A stretch of DNA of 64,000 nt from Caldilineaceae bacterium (GTDB lineage: Bacteria > Chloroflexota > Anaerolineae > Caldilineales > Caldilineaceae), in the NCBI GenBank assembly GCA_022823185.1, contig JAJDXQ010000043.1:124001-188000 (forward strand), given 5' to 3'. Under the pieces are notes generated by a model, which had not been told where the DNA came from, ran no database searches, and saw only the letters and a list, made by a program, of their open reading frames with translations. Shown here in pieces: positions 7,473 through 14,737 of the stretch (the first letter of the stretch is position 1; each line of letters starts with the position of its first letter). The position numbers and the translations under genes were made by a program.

Positions 7473-8468
7473 TCAGACTAGAAGGCGATCAATTTCGACA
7501 TCGTGACGCCTTTTGCGGGATTGAACGACAGCGCGCTGTCGAAGAACGCGTGGGAGGCCGAGTAGGCCGGCAATCTGACCGCGCATGCGGGCGCGAGCGG
7601 CTGTTCCCCTGTAGTTGCGGAGCGCGTCGGCGGCGATTTCGAATTGGGCTGTGACGATATGGGCGGCGTGGGCAAGCAGGAGCGAGGTGGGCATATTCTT
7701 TGCGATGGTCCAAATGGTATTGCGGCCGACGTAGAAGCTGCTCAGTTCGTCGCCGCCGCTGCCGCCCAGTCTATGGTAGATGTGGGCTGAGGGCGCGAAG
7801 ACGGTCTGCCAGCCCATGAGTTGAGCCCGGAACGAAAAATCCGCGTCTTCGAGATACATCCAGAACTCCTCATCGAAGCCGTTGAGGGCATTCCAGAGTT
7901 CACGGCGCACAGCCATTGCGCCGCCACAGCCGCCAAACACGTCAACAGAGTGGTCAAACTGTCCGCTGTCGATGGACCATACGCCGCGGTTGCGGGGAAT
8001 GCCGTCGCGGCCCATCATGTCGCCGGCGGTATGAATGCGGTCGCGTTCTTCGAAGAGGAGGAGTTTGGCGGCGATAATTCCTGCGCCGGGGAAGTTGCAG
8101 ACCGTTTTGGCCAGCTCCGCGAGGAAGTCCGGGGCGGGCTGGGTGTCGTTATTCAGGAGCACGAAGATGCGGCCGCGGGCGGAGCTGGCGGCGAAGTTGA
8201 CGGTGGCTACAAAGCCCTCGTTTTCCCGCTTGGCGAGAAGGCGCGCGTTGCAGGCATTGGCCTGCACCCAGGCAACGGAGTCGTCGCTGCTGGCATCGTC
8301 GGCGAAGATTATTTCGAAATCCGTGAAGGATTGGGACTTCAGTCCCGCGAACAGGTCTGGCAGATAGCGGCGGCCGTTGTAATTGGGAATGAGCACTGAG
8401 AAGAAGGGCACAGGCGCCGCCTGACTGATTTGTGTGGGCCTCTCTGCGGTCTCGCCGTTCAGGTTCAT
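7473..8468 (-). CDS. Family 2 glycosyltransferase
   Basis: A GT-A-fold glycosyltransferase of about 331 residues. The start of the fold is FFSVLIPNYNGRRYLPDLF, followed by the nucleotide-binding FADDASSDDS and a NNDTQPAPDFL segment that supplies the DxD-like metal site. Next comes GGCGGAMAVRRELW and then the acceptor-side DEEFWMYLEDADFSFRAQ with its catalytic-type ED. This layout is that of rhamnosyl- or related sugar transferases for surface polysaccharide. I chose ATG 8468, one base after the RmlD stop, with GGGAG upstream. An in-frame ATG at 8507 is possible and would overlap rmlD by 38 bases. It is very likely translated with the RmlD-like gene. Confidence 0.88.
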   Translation of the reverse strand: MNLNGETAERPTQISQAAPVPFFSVLIPNYNGRRYLPDLFAGLKSQSFTDFEIIFADDASSDDSVAWVQANACNARLLAKRENEGFVATVNFAASSARGRIFVLLNNDTQPAPDFLAELAKTVCNFPGAGIIAAKLLLFEERDRIHTAGDMMGRDGIPRNRGVWSIDSGQFDHSVDVFGGCGGAMAVRRELWNALNGFDEEFWMYLEDADFSFRAQLMGWQTVFAPSAHIYHRLGGSGGDELSSFYVGRNTIWTIAKNMPTSLLLAHAAHIVTAQFEIAADALRNYRGTAARARMRGQIAGLLGLPRVLRQRAVVQSRKRRHDVEIDRLLV

Positions 8469-8469
8469 T

Positions 8470-9327
8470 TCAGCTCCCAATATATCTTTTGTATTCAGTT
8501 CGGACATGTTTTCTGAGCGCGTCCCGCCAATGGGGCAGCGTGATGCCCAGGGCTGCGCCGGCCTGATTGACAAGAACGGCATGAGGCGGCGGCGCCGTTT
8601 TGCGCGGCCAATCATGCGCACAGATTGGGGTTACGGGCAGCGATTCTCGTTCGGTCAGGCGCATCAGCTCAACGGCCCAGTCGTAGCGGCTGGCAAAGCC
8701 TTCATTTACGAAGTGGTAGACGCCAAAGCGCTGGGTCTCGACCAGCTGCGCGATGGCTGCGGCAACGTCTGAGGCGCAGGTGGGATTACCGTACTCATCA
8801 CTGACGACGCGCAGGGCGCCGTGCCGGTCAGCCGCTGCGCTGATTTTGGCTGGAAAGTTGCTGCCGCCTGCGCCGTAGAGCCAGGCAACGCGGACAATGT
8901 AGAGGCGGTCCAGGACGGAGGCCGCGGCGTGTTCGCCGGCGGCCTTGCTGCGTGCGTACACGCTTCCCGGCGCGGTCTGTTCATACTCATGATAGAAGCG
9001 GCCCTCAACTCCGGCGAACACTTCATTTGTGCTTATTTGAACCAGAGCGGCGCCGCACTGGGCGCATGCTTCGGCCAGGTATTTGGGCCCGAGAGCGTTG
9101 ACGGCGAACGCGAAATTTGGGGCGTCTTCGGCGCCGTCCACGTCGGTCCAGGCGGCGGCGTTGATAAGGACGTCGGGTCTGGCCGCTGCGACCGCGGTGG
9201 CAATCGAAGGGTCGGCAATGTCATAGCGAGGGCGCGTCCAACAGGTCAATTTGGCAGAGGAGGCGAAGCGGGCGGCCAGGGCCTGCCCAAGTTGTCCGTT
9301 TGCGCCAACAATCAGGATATGCGGCAT
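8470..9327 (-). CDS. rmlD: dTDP-4-dehydrorhamnose reductase (RmlD-like)
   Basis: A 285-residue extended short-chain dehydrogenase. The NAD(P)-binding GANGQLGQ is at residues 8-15, DVLINAAAWTDVDGAED is the usual RmlD segment, STNEVF stands in the S/T position, and YARSKAAGE carries the Tyr-x3-Lys catalytic pair. RmlD makes dTDP-L-rhamnose, the last step of the rhamnose donor pathway. rmlA, rmlB and rmlC are not in the window. The downstream glycosyltransferase in the same transcript fits use of the sugar for surface glycan, although other RmlD-like substrate-binding proteins have different partners. A TATACT on the reverse strand (9395-9400) is a possible -10 box. Confidence 0.85.
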   Translation of the reverse strand: MPHILIVGANGQLGQALAARFASSAKLTCWTRPRYDIADPSIATAVAAARPDVLINAAAWTDVDGAEDAPNFAFAVNALGPKYLAEACAQCGAALVQISTNEVFAGVEGRFYHEYEQTAPGSVYARSKAAGEHAAASVLDRLYIVRVAWLYGAGGSNFPAKISAAADRHGALRVVSDEYGNPTCASDVAAAIAQLVETQRFGVYHFVNEGFASRYDWAVELMRLTERESLPVTPICAHDWPRKTAPPPHAVLVNQAGAALGITLPHWRDALRKHVRTEYKRYIGS

Positions 9328-9457
9328 AGCGGTTTTGGCGGTCGCGGCCGGGGGCCGCGTATGCGGTGACAGAAAAAATGCCTTGCCGCGTCCCAGTATA
9401 CCTGAGTTCTTGTTCGCGGCGGAAAGTTTGGCAGGGGAATAGCGGGACCGGGGCAGT

Positions 9458-10528
9458 TCAGTCTTTGATTGGTTCCTGTTCGAGGAGGGTCTCTATCAGT
9501 TCGGGGAGCCGGTTTCGCAAGGGGAAGAGATCGTTGTAGCCTACGTGCCCCCCGTAGGGCAGGATGTGGACCTGCAACAGGGGATGCGGAGGGAGCGCGG
9601 CGATGTCACAGGGGGGAATGATGGGGTCGTTGGCTGCTGAAAGGATAGTCAGATTGGTGTTCAGGTCGTGGATCTGCCTGGGTTTGACGCTGTAGGCGTT
9701 GAGGTATTCTTCCACACCGTTGAAGTGGGCGCCGCTTTTTGTGAGGCAGTCTGTCATTTCCCAGATGGTCCGGATTGATCGGAGGGGCGTGAAATCGTAA
9801 AGTTCGGGAAAGAGCTCCTGTTTTTTGCGCAGGGAATCGAGCCAGCGGCGGCGGAAATAACGGCGCAGGAGTGGATGGCTGTCGAGGAGAATGCAGGTGC
9901 GCCGGGGGTTGAGAACTGGATTGATGGCAATGGCCCTTCGCAGATTTGGAATCGGTCGGCGGGCATGGAGCAATGCCATGCGGACTGCAAAACTGCCGCC
10001 AAGGGATGCGCCGATGAGGAAAAACGGCTTGCCTGCGGCGAGAAGGCCGACCCGCTGGGTGACGGCGTGAACTTCCTCGATCAGGGTGGCAAAGAAGATT
10101 CCCCGGTTGAGGTGGTGTGTTGGTCCGTGGTCGCGCAGATTGAGACGTATGACATCATATCCTGCGCGAACCAGGGCGCTGCCCAGTACAAGATTGTAGG
10201 CGGAGTGGCTATCTCCTTCCCAACCATGCAGCAGCATTGCCAGGCCTTTGGACAAGGAAGGCGCGTGGGATGGCGCGCGGGAAGTCTCTGAGGCCGGCGT
10301 GAAAAAGCCGAGCAGGCGCACGGCCCGGTCTGGGTCGAGAGTGGTGTGATCGGGCCCGGCATCGAACAGAACCATTTGTTGGTCGCGATTGACGAGAGCG
10401 GCGTCTGGGGGAAGGCGCCGGCTGATTATGGTTTGCAGGTTGCCGCTACGGAGGAGGGGATGAGGCCGATATAGGTTGACTGGGTTGGTCAGCCAAGGCT
10501 GCCGCGGATGATATCGGTGTGTTCTCAT
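9458..10528 (-). CDS. YheT-type alpha/beta hydrolase (COG0429)
   Basis: A 356-residue alpha/beta hydrolase. The N-terminal LYRPHPLLRSGNLQTI is characteristic of the YheT/ABHD family. The oxyanion-loop strand is AMLLHGWEGDSHSAYN, the nucleophile elbow GASLGGS holds the catalytic Ser, the acid is in AANDPIIP, and the His is in GGHVGYN near the C-terminus. The conserved NLRDHG motif is also present. Family members act as esterases on acyl lipids, but a substrate is not shown here. The gene is alone in its transcript, or leads into the rmlD pair 130 bases downstream. Confidence 0.9.
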   Translation of the reverse strand: MRTHRYHPRQPWLTNPVNLYRPHPLLRSGNLQTIISRRLPPDAALVNRDQQMVLFDAGPDHTTLDPDRAVRLLGFFTPASETSRAPSHAPSLSKGLAMLLHGWEGDSHSAYNLVLGSALVRAGYDVIRLNLRDHGPTHHLNRGIFFATLIEEVHAVTQRVGLLAAGKPFFLIGASLGGSFAVRMALLHARRPIPNLRRAIAINPVLNPRRTCILLDSHPLLRRYFRRRWLDSLRKKQELFPELYDFTPLRSIRTIWEMTDCLTKSGAHFNGVEEYLNAYSVKPRQIHDLNTNLTILSAANDPIIPPCDIAALPPHPLLQVHILPYGGHVGYNDLFPLRNRLPELIETLLEQEPIKD

Positions 10529-10808
10529 TTCAAGAGGTGGCAGAGGGCACAGTTCAGGGCGCCCGGTTCTGATTCAGTTGGAGACATTGTACGACATGTG
10601 GGGCCCAAATCCGGAAATCTGTGTCGACAATTGTAGTCTTTGCGTAGTGGACTATTGTACGATACAATTCTATGATATTATTCCCGCGCCGATCGCGAGG
10701 TCAGTTCGGCTGGCTGTATTTCTGAGGCAGCCCGCGGCTAAACCATTCATTCAAACGCCGCCTCTGCCCTGTTGATATGTACTGAAGTGGAAAAAGAGGT
10801 CTCATACT
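10529..10808. promoter_or_regulatory. Divergent promoter region with ATTGTA inverted repeat
   Basis: This gap separates the YheT-like gene (-) from the alpha-oxoamine synthase (+) and is AT-richer than its surroundings. A perfect inverted repeat, ATTGTA-CGA-TACAAT, lies at 10654-10668. The half sequence ATTGTACGA also occurs at 10586-10594, and the palindrome ACAATTGT at 10628-10635. Clustering of these sites suggests an operator for an unknown regulator. No regulator gene is adjacent. Confidence 0.45.
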
Positions 10809-12122
10809 ATGGTCAATCAGTTAGCGCGCCTTGGACCTGAGGCGATCGAGGTTCATTCCGACGGCATCGCACCGGCGGCCGTTGAAGCGCCTCCTCTTGA
10901 GTCCTACCTGAACGGAAGTAGTGAGCTGGTCGATCCATTTTCACAGCGAATCGAAGCCTGGTGGGAACGGACTGCCGAGGCAAAGGCCAGCGAACACTAC
11001 TATTATTTTCAGGCAGTGGATGCCCTGGAAGGGCCATGGGTCCATACTGAAGGCAAGCGCAAACTGATGTTTGCGACGTACAGCTATCTGGGATTGATCA
11101 ACCATCCTCGAATTGTGGCGGCGGCAAAAGCGGCGGCCGACAAATACGGCACAGGAACGCACGGGGTACGTATTCTGGGGGGCACGCTCGATCTTCATGC
11201 CGAGATGGAGAGAACGATTGCGGACTTCGCCAGGCGCGAGGAGGCGATAGTTTACAGCTCCGGCTATGTCACCAATCTTGCGACGGTCAGTACACTGGTG
11301 GGCAGGGGTGATTGGGTGTTTTCGGACAGATGGAACCATGCGAGCATAGTCGATGGTTGTTTGCTGGCGCGGGGCAAGTTTGTTCGGTTCCGCCACAATG
11401 ACATGGACGACCTTGAGAGGCAGCTGAGACGCGCCCCGGAAGACGCGGGAAAGTTGGTCATTGCGGATGCAGTGTTTTCGATGGATGGTGACATCTTCGA
11501 CTTGCCAGCGGCGCACGAGATCTGCAGGCGCTACAACGCCCGCCTGATGCTGGACGAGGCCCATAGCATTGGCGTTCTCGGCAAGACGGGGCATGGGATC
11601 GAAGAGCATTTTGACATGTATGGCTCCATCGATCTGAAGATGGGCACGCTCAGCAAGACGATTCCCGGAATTGGCGGGTATGTCGCCGGCAGCGACAGGC
11701 TGGTAACTTACTTGCGCCATACAGCGCGCGGCTTTGTATTCAGCGCCGCGCTGCCGCCTGCGGTTGCGGCAGCCATCACTGAAGGGTTCCACGTTCTGGA
11801 AGATGAAGGCACTGAGCGAAACCGCATTCTCCTGCGCAATGCGCGTCAGTTCACGAGCGGTCTGCAGGCAGCTGGATTTGATACTGGTCTGACAGAGTCG
11901 CCGATCGTTCCTATCATGGTTGGCACTGAAGAACGCGCATTCGCCATGACCAAATATTGCCAGGACAACGGCATATTTGTCCTTCCCGTACTCCCTCCTG
12001 CCGTTAAAGAAGGCACAGCCCGTCTGAGGGCGAACGTTACGGCTGCCCACACTGAAGAAGACATAGAGTTTGCATTGAGCGTCTTCATTGAGGCAGGGCG
12101 CCACATAGGCGTCATTGACTGA
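10809..12122 (+). CDS. Alpha-oxoamine synthase-type PLP enzyme
   Basis: A 437-residue fold-type I PLP enzyme of the AONS/KBL/SPT family, which condenses an amino acid with an acyl-CoA and releases CO2. Motifs are YSYLGLINHP near residue 94, GTGTHGVRILGGTLDLH (acyl-CoA/substrate loop), DEAHSIGVLG (Asp that pairs with the PLP pyridine nitrogen) and GTLSKTIPGIGGYV, with Lys283 as the Schiff-base lysine. The extra N-terminal 70 residues with ASEHYYYFQAVDA resemble serine palmitoyltransferase-like members more than BioF. Without acyl-carrier or sphingolipid genes nearby, the acyl-CoA and amino acid cannot be named. The start is the ATG at 10809, with AAAGAGG upstream. Confidence 0.85.
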   Translation: MVNQLARLGPEAIEVHSDGIAPAAVEAPPLESYLNGSSELVDPFSQRIEAWWERTAEAKASEHYYYFQAVDALEGPWVHTEGKRKLMFATYSYLGLINHPRIVAAAKAAADKYGTGTHGVRILGGTLDLHAEMERTIADFARREEAIVYSSGYVTNLATVSTLVGRGDWVFSDRWNHASIVDGCLLARGKFVRFRHNDMDDLERQLRRAPEDAGKLVIADAVFSMDGDIFDLPAAHEICRRYNARLMLDEAHSIGVLGKTGHGIEEHFDMYGSIDLKMGTLSKTIPGIGGYVAGSDRLVTYLRHTARGFVFSAALPPAVAAAITEGFHVLEDEGTERNRILLRNARQFTSGLQAAGFDTGLTESPIVPIMVGTEERAFAMTKYCQDNGIFVLPVLPPAVKEGTARLRANVTAAHTEEDIEFALSVFIEAGRHIGVID

Positions 12123-12194
12123 AGCCGGCAACGGAAACCAGACGTGCATTGCGCGTTGCGTTTTGGCGCGCCTTTCAACCGAAACGGATAGCCC

Positions 12195-13088
12195 ATGAAA
12201 CGGGTCGTCTCAATCAGCTTGGGCAGCAGCAAGCGAAACAAACGGGTCGAGACCACGATCATGGACGAGCCGATCGTCCTGGAGAGGATTGGCGCGGACG
12301 GGGACCAGAAACGGATGCGGGAGCTGTTTCTGGAATTCGACGGGCAGGTAGACGCGTTTGGATTTGGCGGCGCGGATCTTGGGTTGGAGGTAAACGAACG
12401 TTACTTCCCGCTGCATTCGGTTGGCAGCATTGTGGCGGGCGTTCAGTCTCCGGTTGTGGACGGGGGTGGTGTCCGCGCGGTGGTTGAGCGCAATACGGCG
12501 CAGCGACTCCAAGGGCTCTTGCCGCCGCATCCCAAGCGGGTCCTGATTTGCGTGGCTGTCGGGCGCTACGCGATGGTGCGCGGGTTTCTGGATATGGGCT
12601 ATCAGCCGCTTTTTGGGGATCTGGCCTTCGGATTGGGAATACCGGTGTTTTTGCGCAGCCTGAGGACGCTTCATCTGCTGGCCAGACTCCTGCTCCCGGT
12701 CATGGCGCGACTGCCCTTTTCGTGGTTATACCCGACGGGCGAGCAACAGGAGAAGATCGTGCCGAAGTACGGGGCGCAGTACAGTTGGGCGTCGGTCATT
12801 GCCGATGATTTTCATTACATCCGGCAGCACTTGCCTTCGAGTTTGGAAGGGAAAACAATTGTCACCAATACAACCACGGATGAAGACGTGGCACTGTTGA
12901 AGAAGCGAGGCCTTGCAAGGCTGGCAACGGTGACGCCCCGATTGGACGGGCGCAGTTTTGGGACGAATGTGATGGAAGCGGCATTGACAGCGCTGGCGGG
13001 CAAAGGGCGACCGCTGTCTCCTGCTGAGCTGAGAGAGATGATGGACGAGGAGGGGATGACTCCGAGCCTCCTCAACCTTTCACCATAG
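12195..13088 (+). CDS. Conserved protein annotated in relatives as quinate 5-dehydrogenase-like
   Basis: A 297-residue protein beginning MKRVVSISLGSSKRNKRVE, with VDAFGFGGADLGLEV, FGDLAFGLGIPVFLRSLRTL, WLYPTGEQQEKIVPKY and the C-terminal RSFGTNVMEAALTALAGKGR. This combination belongs to a conserved family in Chloroflexota and Firmicutes that databases often label quinate 5-dehydrogenase. I see no standard Rossmann GxGxxG, so that label may be a propagated guess. It follows the oxoamine synthase by 72 bases and may share its transcript. Best read as a conserved protein of unproven function. Confidence 0.6.
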   Translation: MKRVVSISLGSSKRNKRVETTIMDEPIVLERIGADGDQKRMRELFLEFDGQVDAFGFGGADLGLEVNERYFPLHSVGSIVAGVQSPVVDGGGVRAVVERNTAQRLQGLLPPHPKRVLICVAVGRYAMVRGFLDMGYQPLFGDLAFGLGIPVFLRSLRTLHLLARLLLPVMARLPFSWLYPTGEQQEKIVPKYGAQYSWASVIADDFHYIRQHLPSSLEGKTIVTNTTTDEDVALLKKRGLARLATVTPRLDGRSFGTNVMEAALTALAGKGRPLSPAELREMMDEEGMTPSLLNLSP

Positions 13089-13195
13089 AATCTGGCATCG
13101 GAAATACTGGAATCACCCTCCTGCAATGAAGGCCGTCAGTCGAACTTGAATCACCGCCGCCCGTTTGCGGACACGGAAAGGGAGTTACTCTGTCG

Positions 13196-14608
13196 ATGAC
13201 CAACAGAACAATTATTGCGAATGCTGACTGCGTCGTAACGATGAACGATACGCGTGCTGAGATCTCTGACGGAGCGGTCGTCATTGAGGGAACTCAGATA
13301 GTGTGGGTGGGGCCGACCGCGGACATGCCAGCCGATTACAAGGAAAGTGCGTCGGCCGATTCAGCATCCACTACACATATCGACGCGCGCGGAAAGATCG
13401 TCCTGCCCGGATTTGTAAACACGCATCACCATTTTTTCCAGACGCTCACCAGGGTGGTGCCTGCTGCGCAGAATGGCGTTCTGTTCGACTGGCTGCGCGC
13501 GCTCTATCCGACGTGGGCCTGCATCATCCCGGAGGACGTGCATGTCAGCACGCAGGTAGCGCTGACGGAGCTTCTGCTGAGCGGGTGCACGACGAGCAGC
13601 GACCATCATTATCTGTGGCATAACGGTTCAAAGCTCGACGATCAGTTTGCGGCCGCGGAGGAGATTGGGGTTCGGTTTCACGGAACGAGGGGCAGCGTCA
13701 GCCTTGGGGAGAGCCGGGGTGGTCTGCCGCCGGACTGGATGACTGAGGAAGAGGAAGCGATTCTGATCGAGTGCCGGCGACTGGTTGAAACATATCATGA
13801 CGCCTCTCGGTTTTCGATGCGGCGTGTGGTGCTTGGCCCTGCCAGCCCGTTCAGCGTTAGTCAGGACCTGATGCGAGAGTGCGCCGCGCTGGCCCGCTCG
13901 TTCGGCCCGGAGATGGACGTACACCTTCACTCGCATTTGGCGGAGACGCTGGACGAAGAAGCGTTTTGCATGGAGATGTTCGGATACCGGCCGGGTACGT
14001 ATGCTGAGGACGTGGACTGGCTTGGCGACGACGTCTGGCACGCGCATTGCGTGCATCTCAATGAGGAGGAGGTTGGCAAGTTTGCCAGAACAGGAACGGG
14101 CGCGGCCCATTGCCCCACGAGCAATATGCGATTGGCGAGCGGCATTTCTCCTGTACGGGCCATGCGAGACGCTGGCGTAAACGTGGGCCTTGGCGTGGAT
14201 GGCAGCGCAAGCAATGACGGCAGCAATCTGATGGAAGAGGTGCGGCAGTGCCTGCTGTTACAACGCGTGATGGGGAACCCAAAGGGCATGACCGCGCGCG
14301 AGGCGCTTGAGATCGCCACCCTTGGGGGCGCGTCGGTTCTGGGCCGCGACGACATTGGGGCACTCGCGCCGGGGATGGCCGCGGATGTGATCGGCTTCGA
14401 CCTGTCCGCGCTGACATTTGCCGGGGGCGCGGTCCACGATCCGGTGGCCGCCCTGGTCTTCTGTTCGCCGCAGCCGGTCGATTTTTCCATTGTCAACGGC
14501 CGCCTGCTGGTTGAAGGAAGCGTACCCCTCCACATAGACGTGCCGCTGCTGGCCGAACGCCACAACCGGGCCGCTGTGGCCTTGATGCGCCGGGCTGAAG
14601 GCGGGTAG
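13196..14608 (+). CDS. 8-oxoguanine deaminase (amidohydrolase)
   Basis: A 470-residue enzyme of the amidohydrolase superfamily (TrzA/AtzA/GuaD branch). The metal site HxH is His77 and His79 in NTHHHFFQTLTR. The sequence VPAAQNGVLFDWLRALYPTW and HGTRGSVSLGESRGGLPPDW are hallmarks of the 8-oxoguanine deaminase group, which converts 8-oxoguanine to uric acid. Further metal or catalytic residues lie in HLHSHLAETLDEE, WHAHCVHLNEEE and GLGVDGSASNDGSN. The start is ATG 13196. Within the window it pairs functionally with mutM, which releases 8-oxoguanine from DNA, although the two genes are 29 kb apart. Confidence 0.9.
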   Translation: MTNRTIIANADCVVTMNDTRAEISDGAVVIEGTQIVWVGPTADMPADYKESASADSASTTHIDARGKIVLPGFVNTHHHFFQTLTRVVPAAQNGVLFDWLRALYPTWACIIPEDVHVSTQVALTELLLSGCTTSSDHHYLWHNGSKLDDQFAAAEEIGVRFHGTRGSVSLGESRGGLPPDWMTEEEEAILIECRRLVETYHDASRFSMRRVVLGPASPFSVSQDLMRECAALARSFGPEMDVHLHSHLAETLDEEAFCMEMFGYRPGTYAEDVDWLGDDVWHAHCVHLNEEEVGKFARTGTGAAHCPTSNMRLASGISPVRAMRDAGVNVGLGVDGSASNDGSNLMEEVRQCLLLQRVMGNPKGMTAREALEIATLGGASVLGRDDIGALAPGMAADVIGFDLSALTFAGGAVHDPVAALVFCSPQPVDFSIVNGRLLVEGSVPLHIDVPLLAERHNRAAVALMRRAEGG

Positions 14609-14670
14609 GATTTGCTTCGGTCTGGGGGGTGCGGCCGCCAGACAGGATCAGACCCCTTCCCGGCAGGCGC

Positions 14671-14699
14671 TTGCGCGTCGGCGATGCGGGGCGTATAGT
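14671..14699 (+). promoter_or_regulatory. Sigma-70-type promoter of the tRNA nucleotidyltransferase gene
   Basis: TTGCGC at 14671-14676 and TATAGT at 14694-14699 are separated by 17 bases, a good match to -35 and -10 boxes. It lies 60 bases after the deaminase stop and 38 bases before the ATG chosen for the next gene. The in-frame TTG at 14699 falls inside the -10 box, which argues against it as a start codon. Confidence 0.6.
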
Positions 14700-14737
14700 T
14701 GTTCGCAGATTCGGGGGCAACCCATCCGAATACGCTG

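Noticed and set aside
10941..12149. 402-residue reverse ORF opposite the alpha-oxoamine synthase
   Set aside because: The forward frame has the PLP lysine and family motifs throughout. The reverse frame has none.
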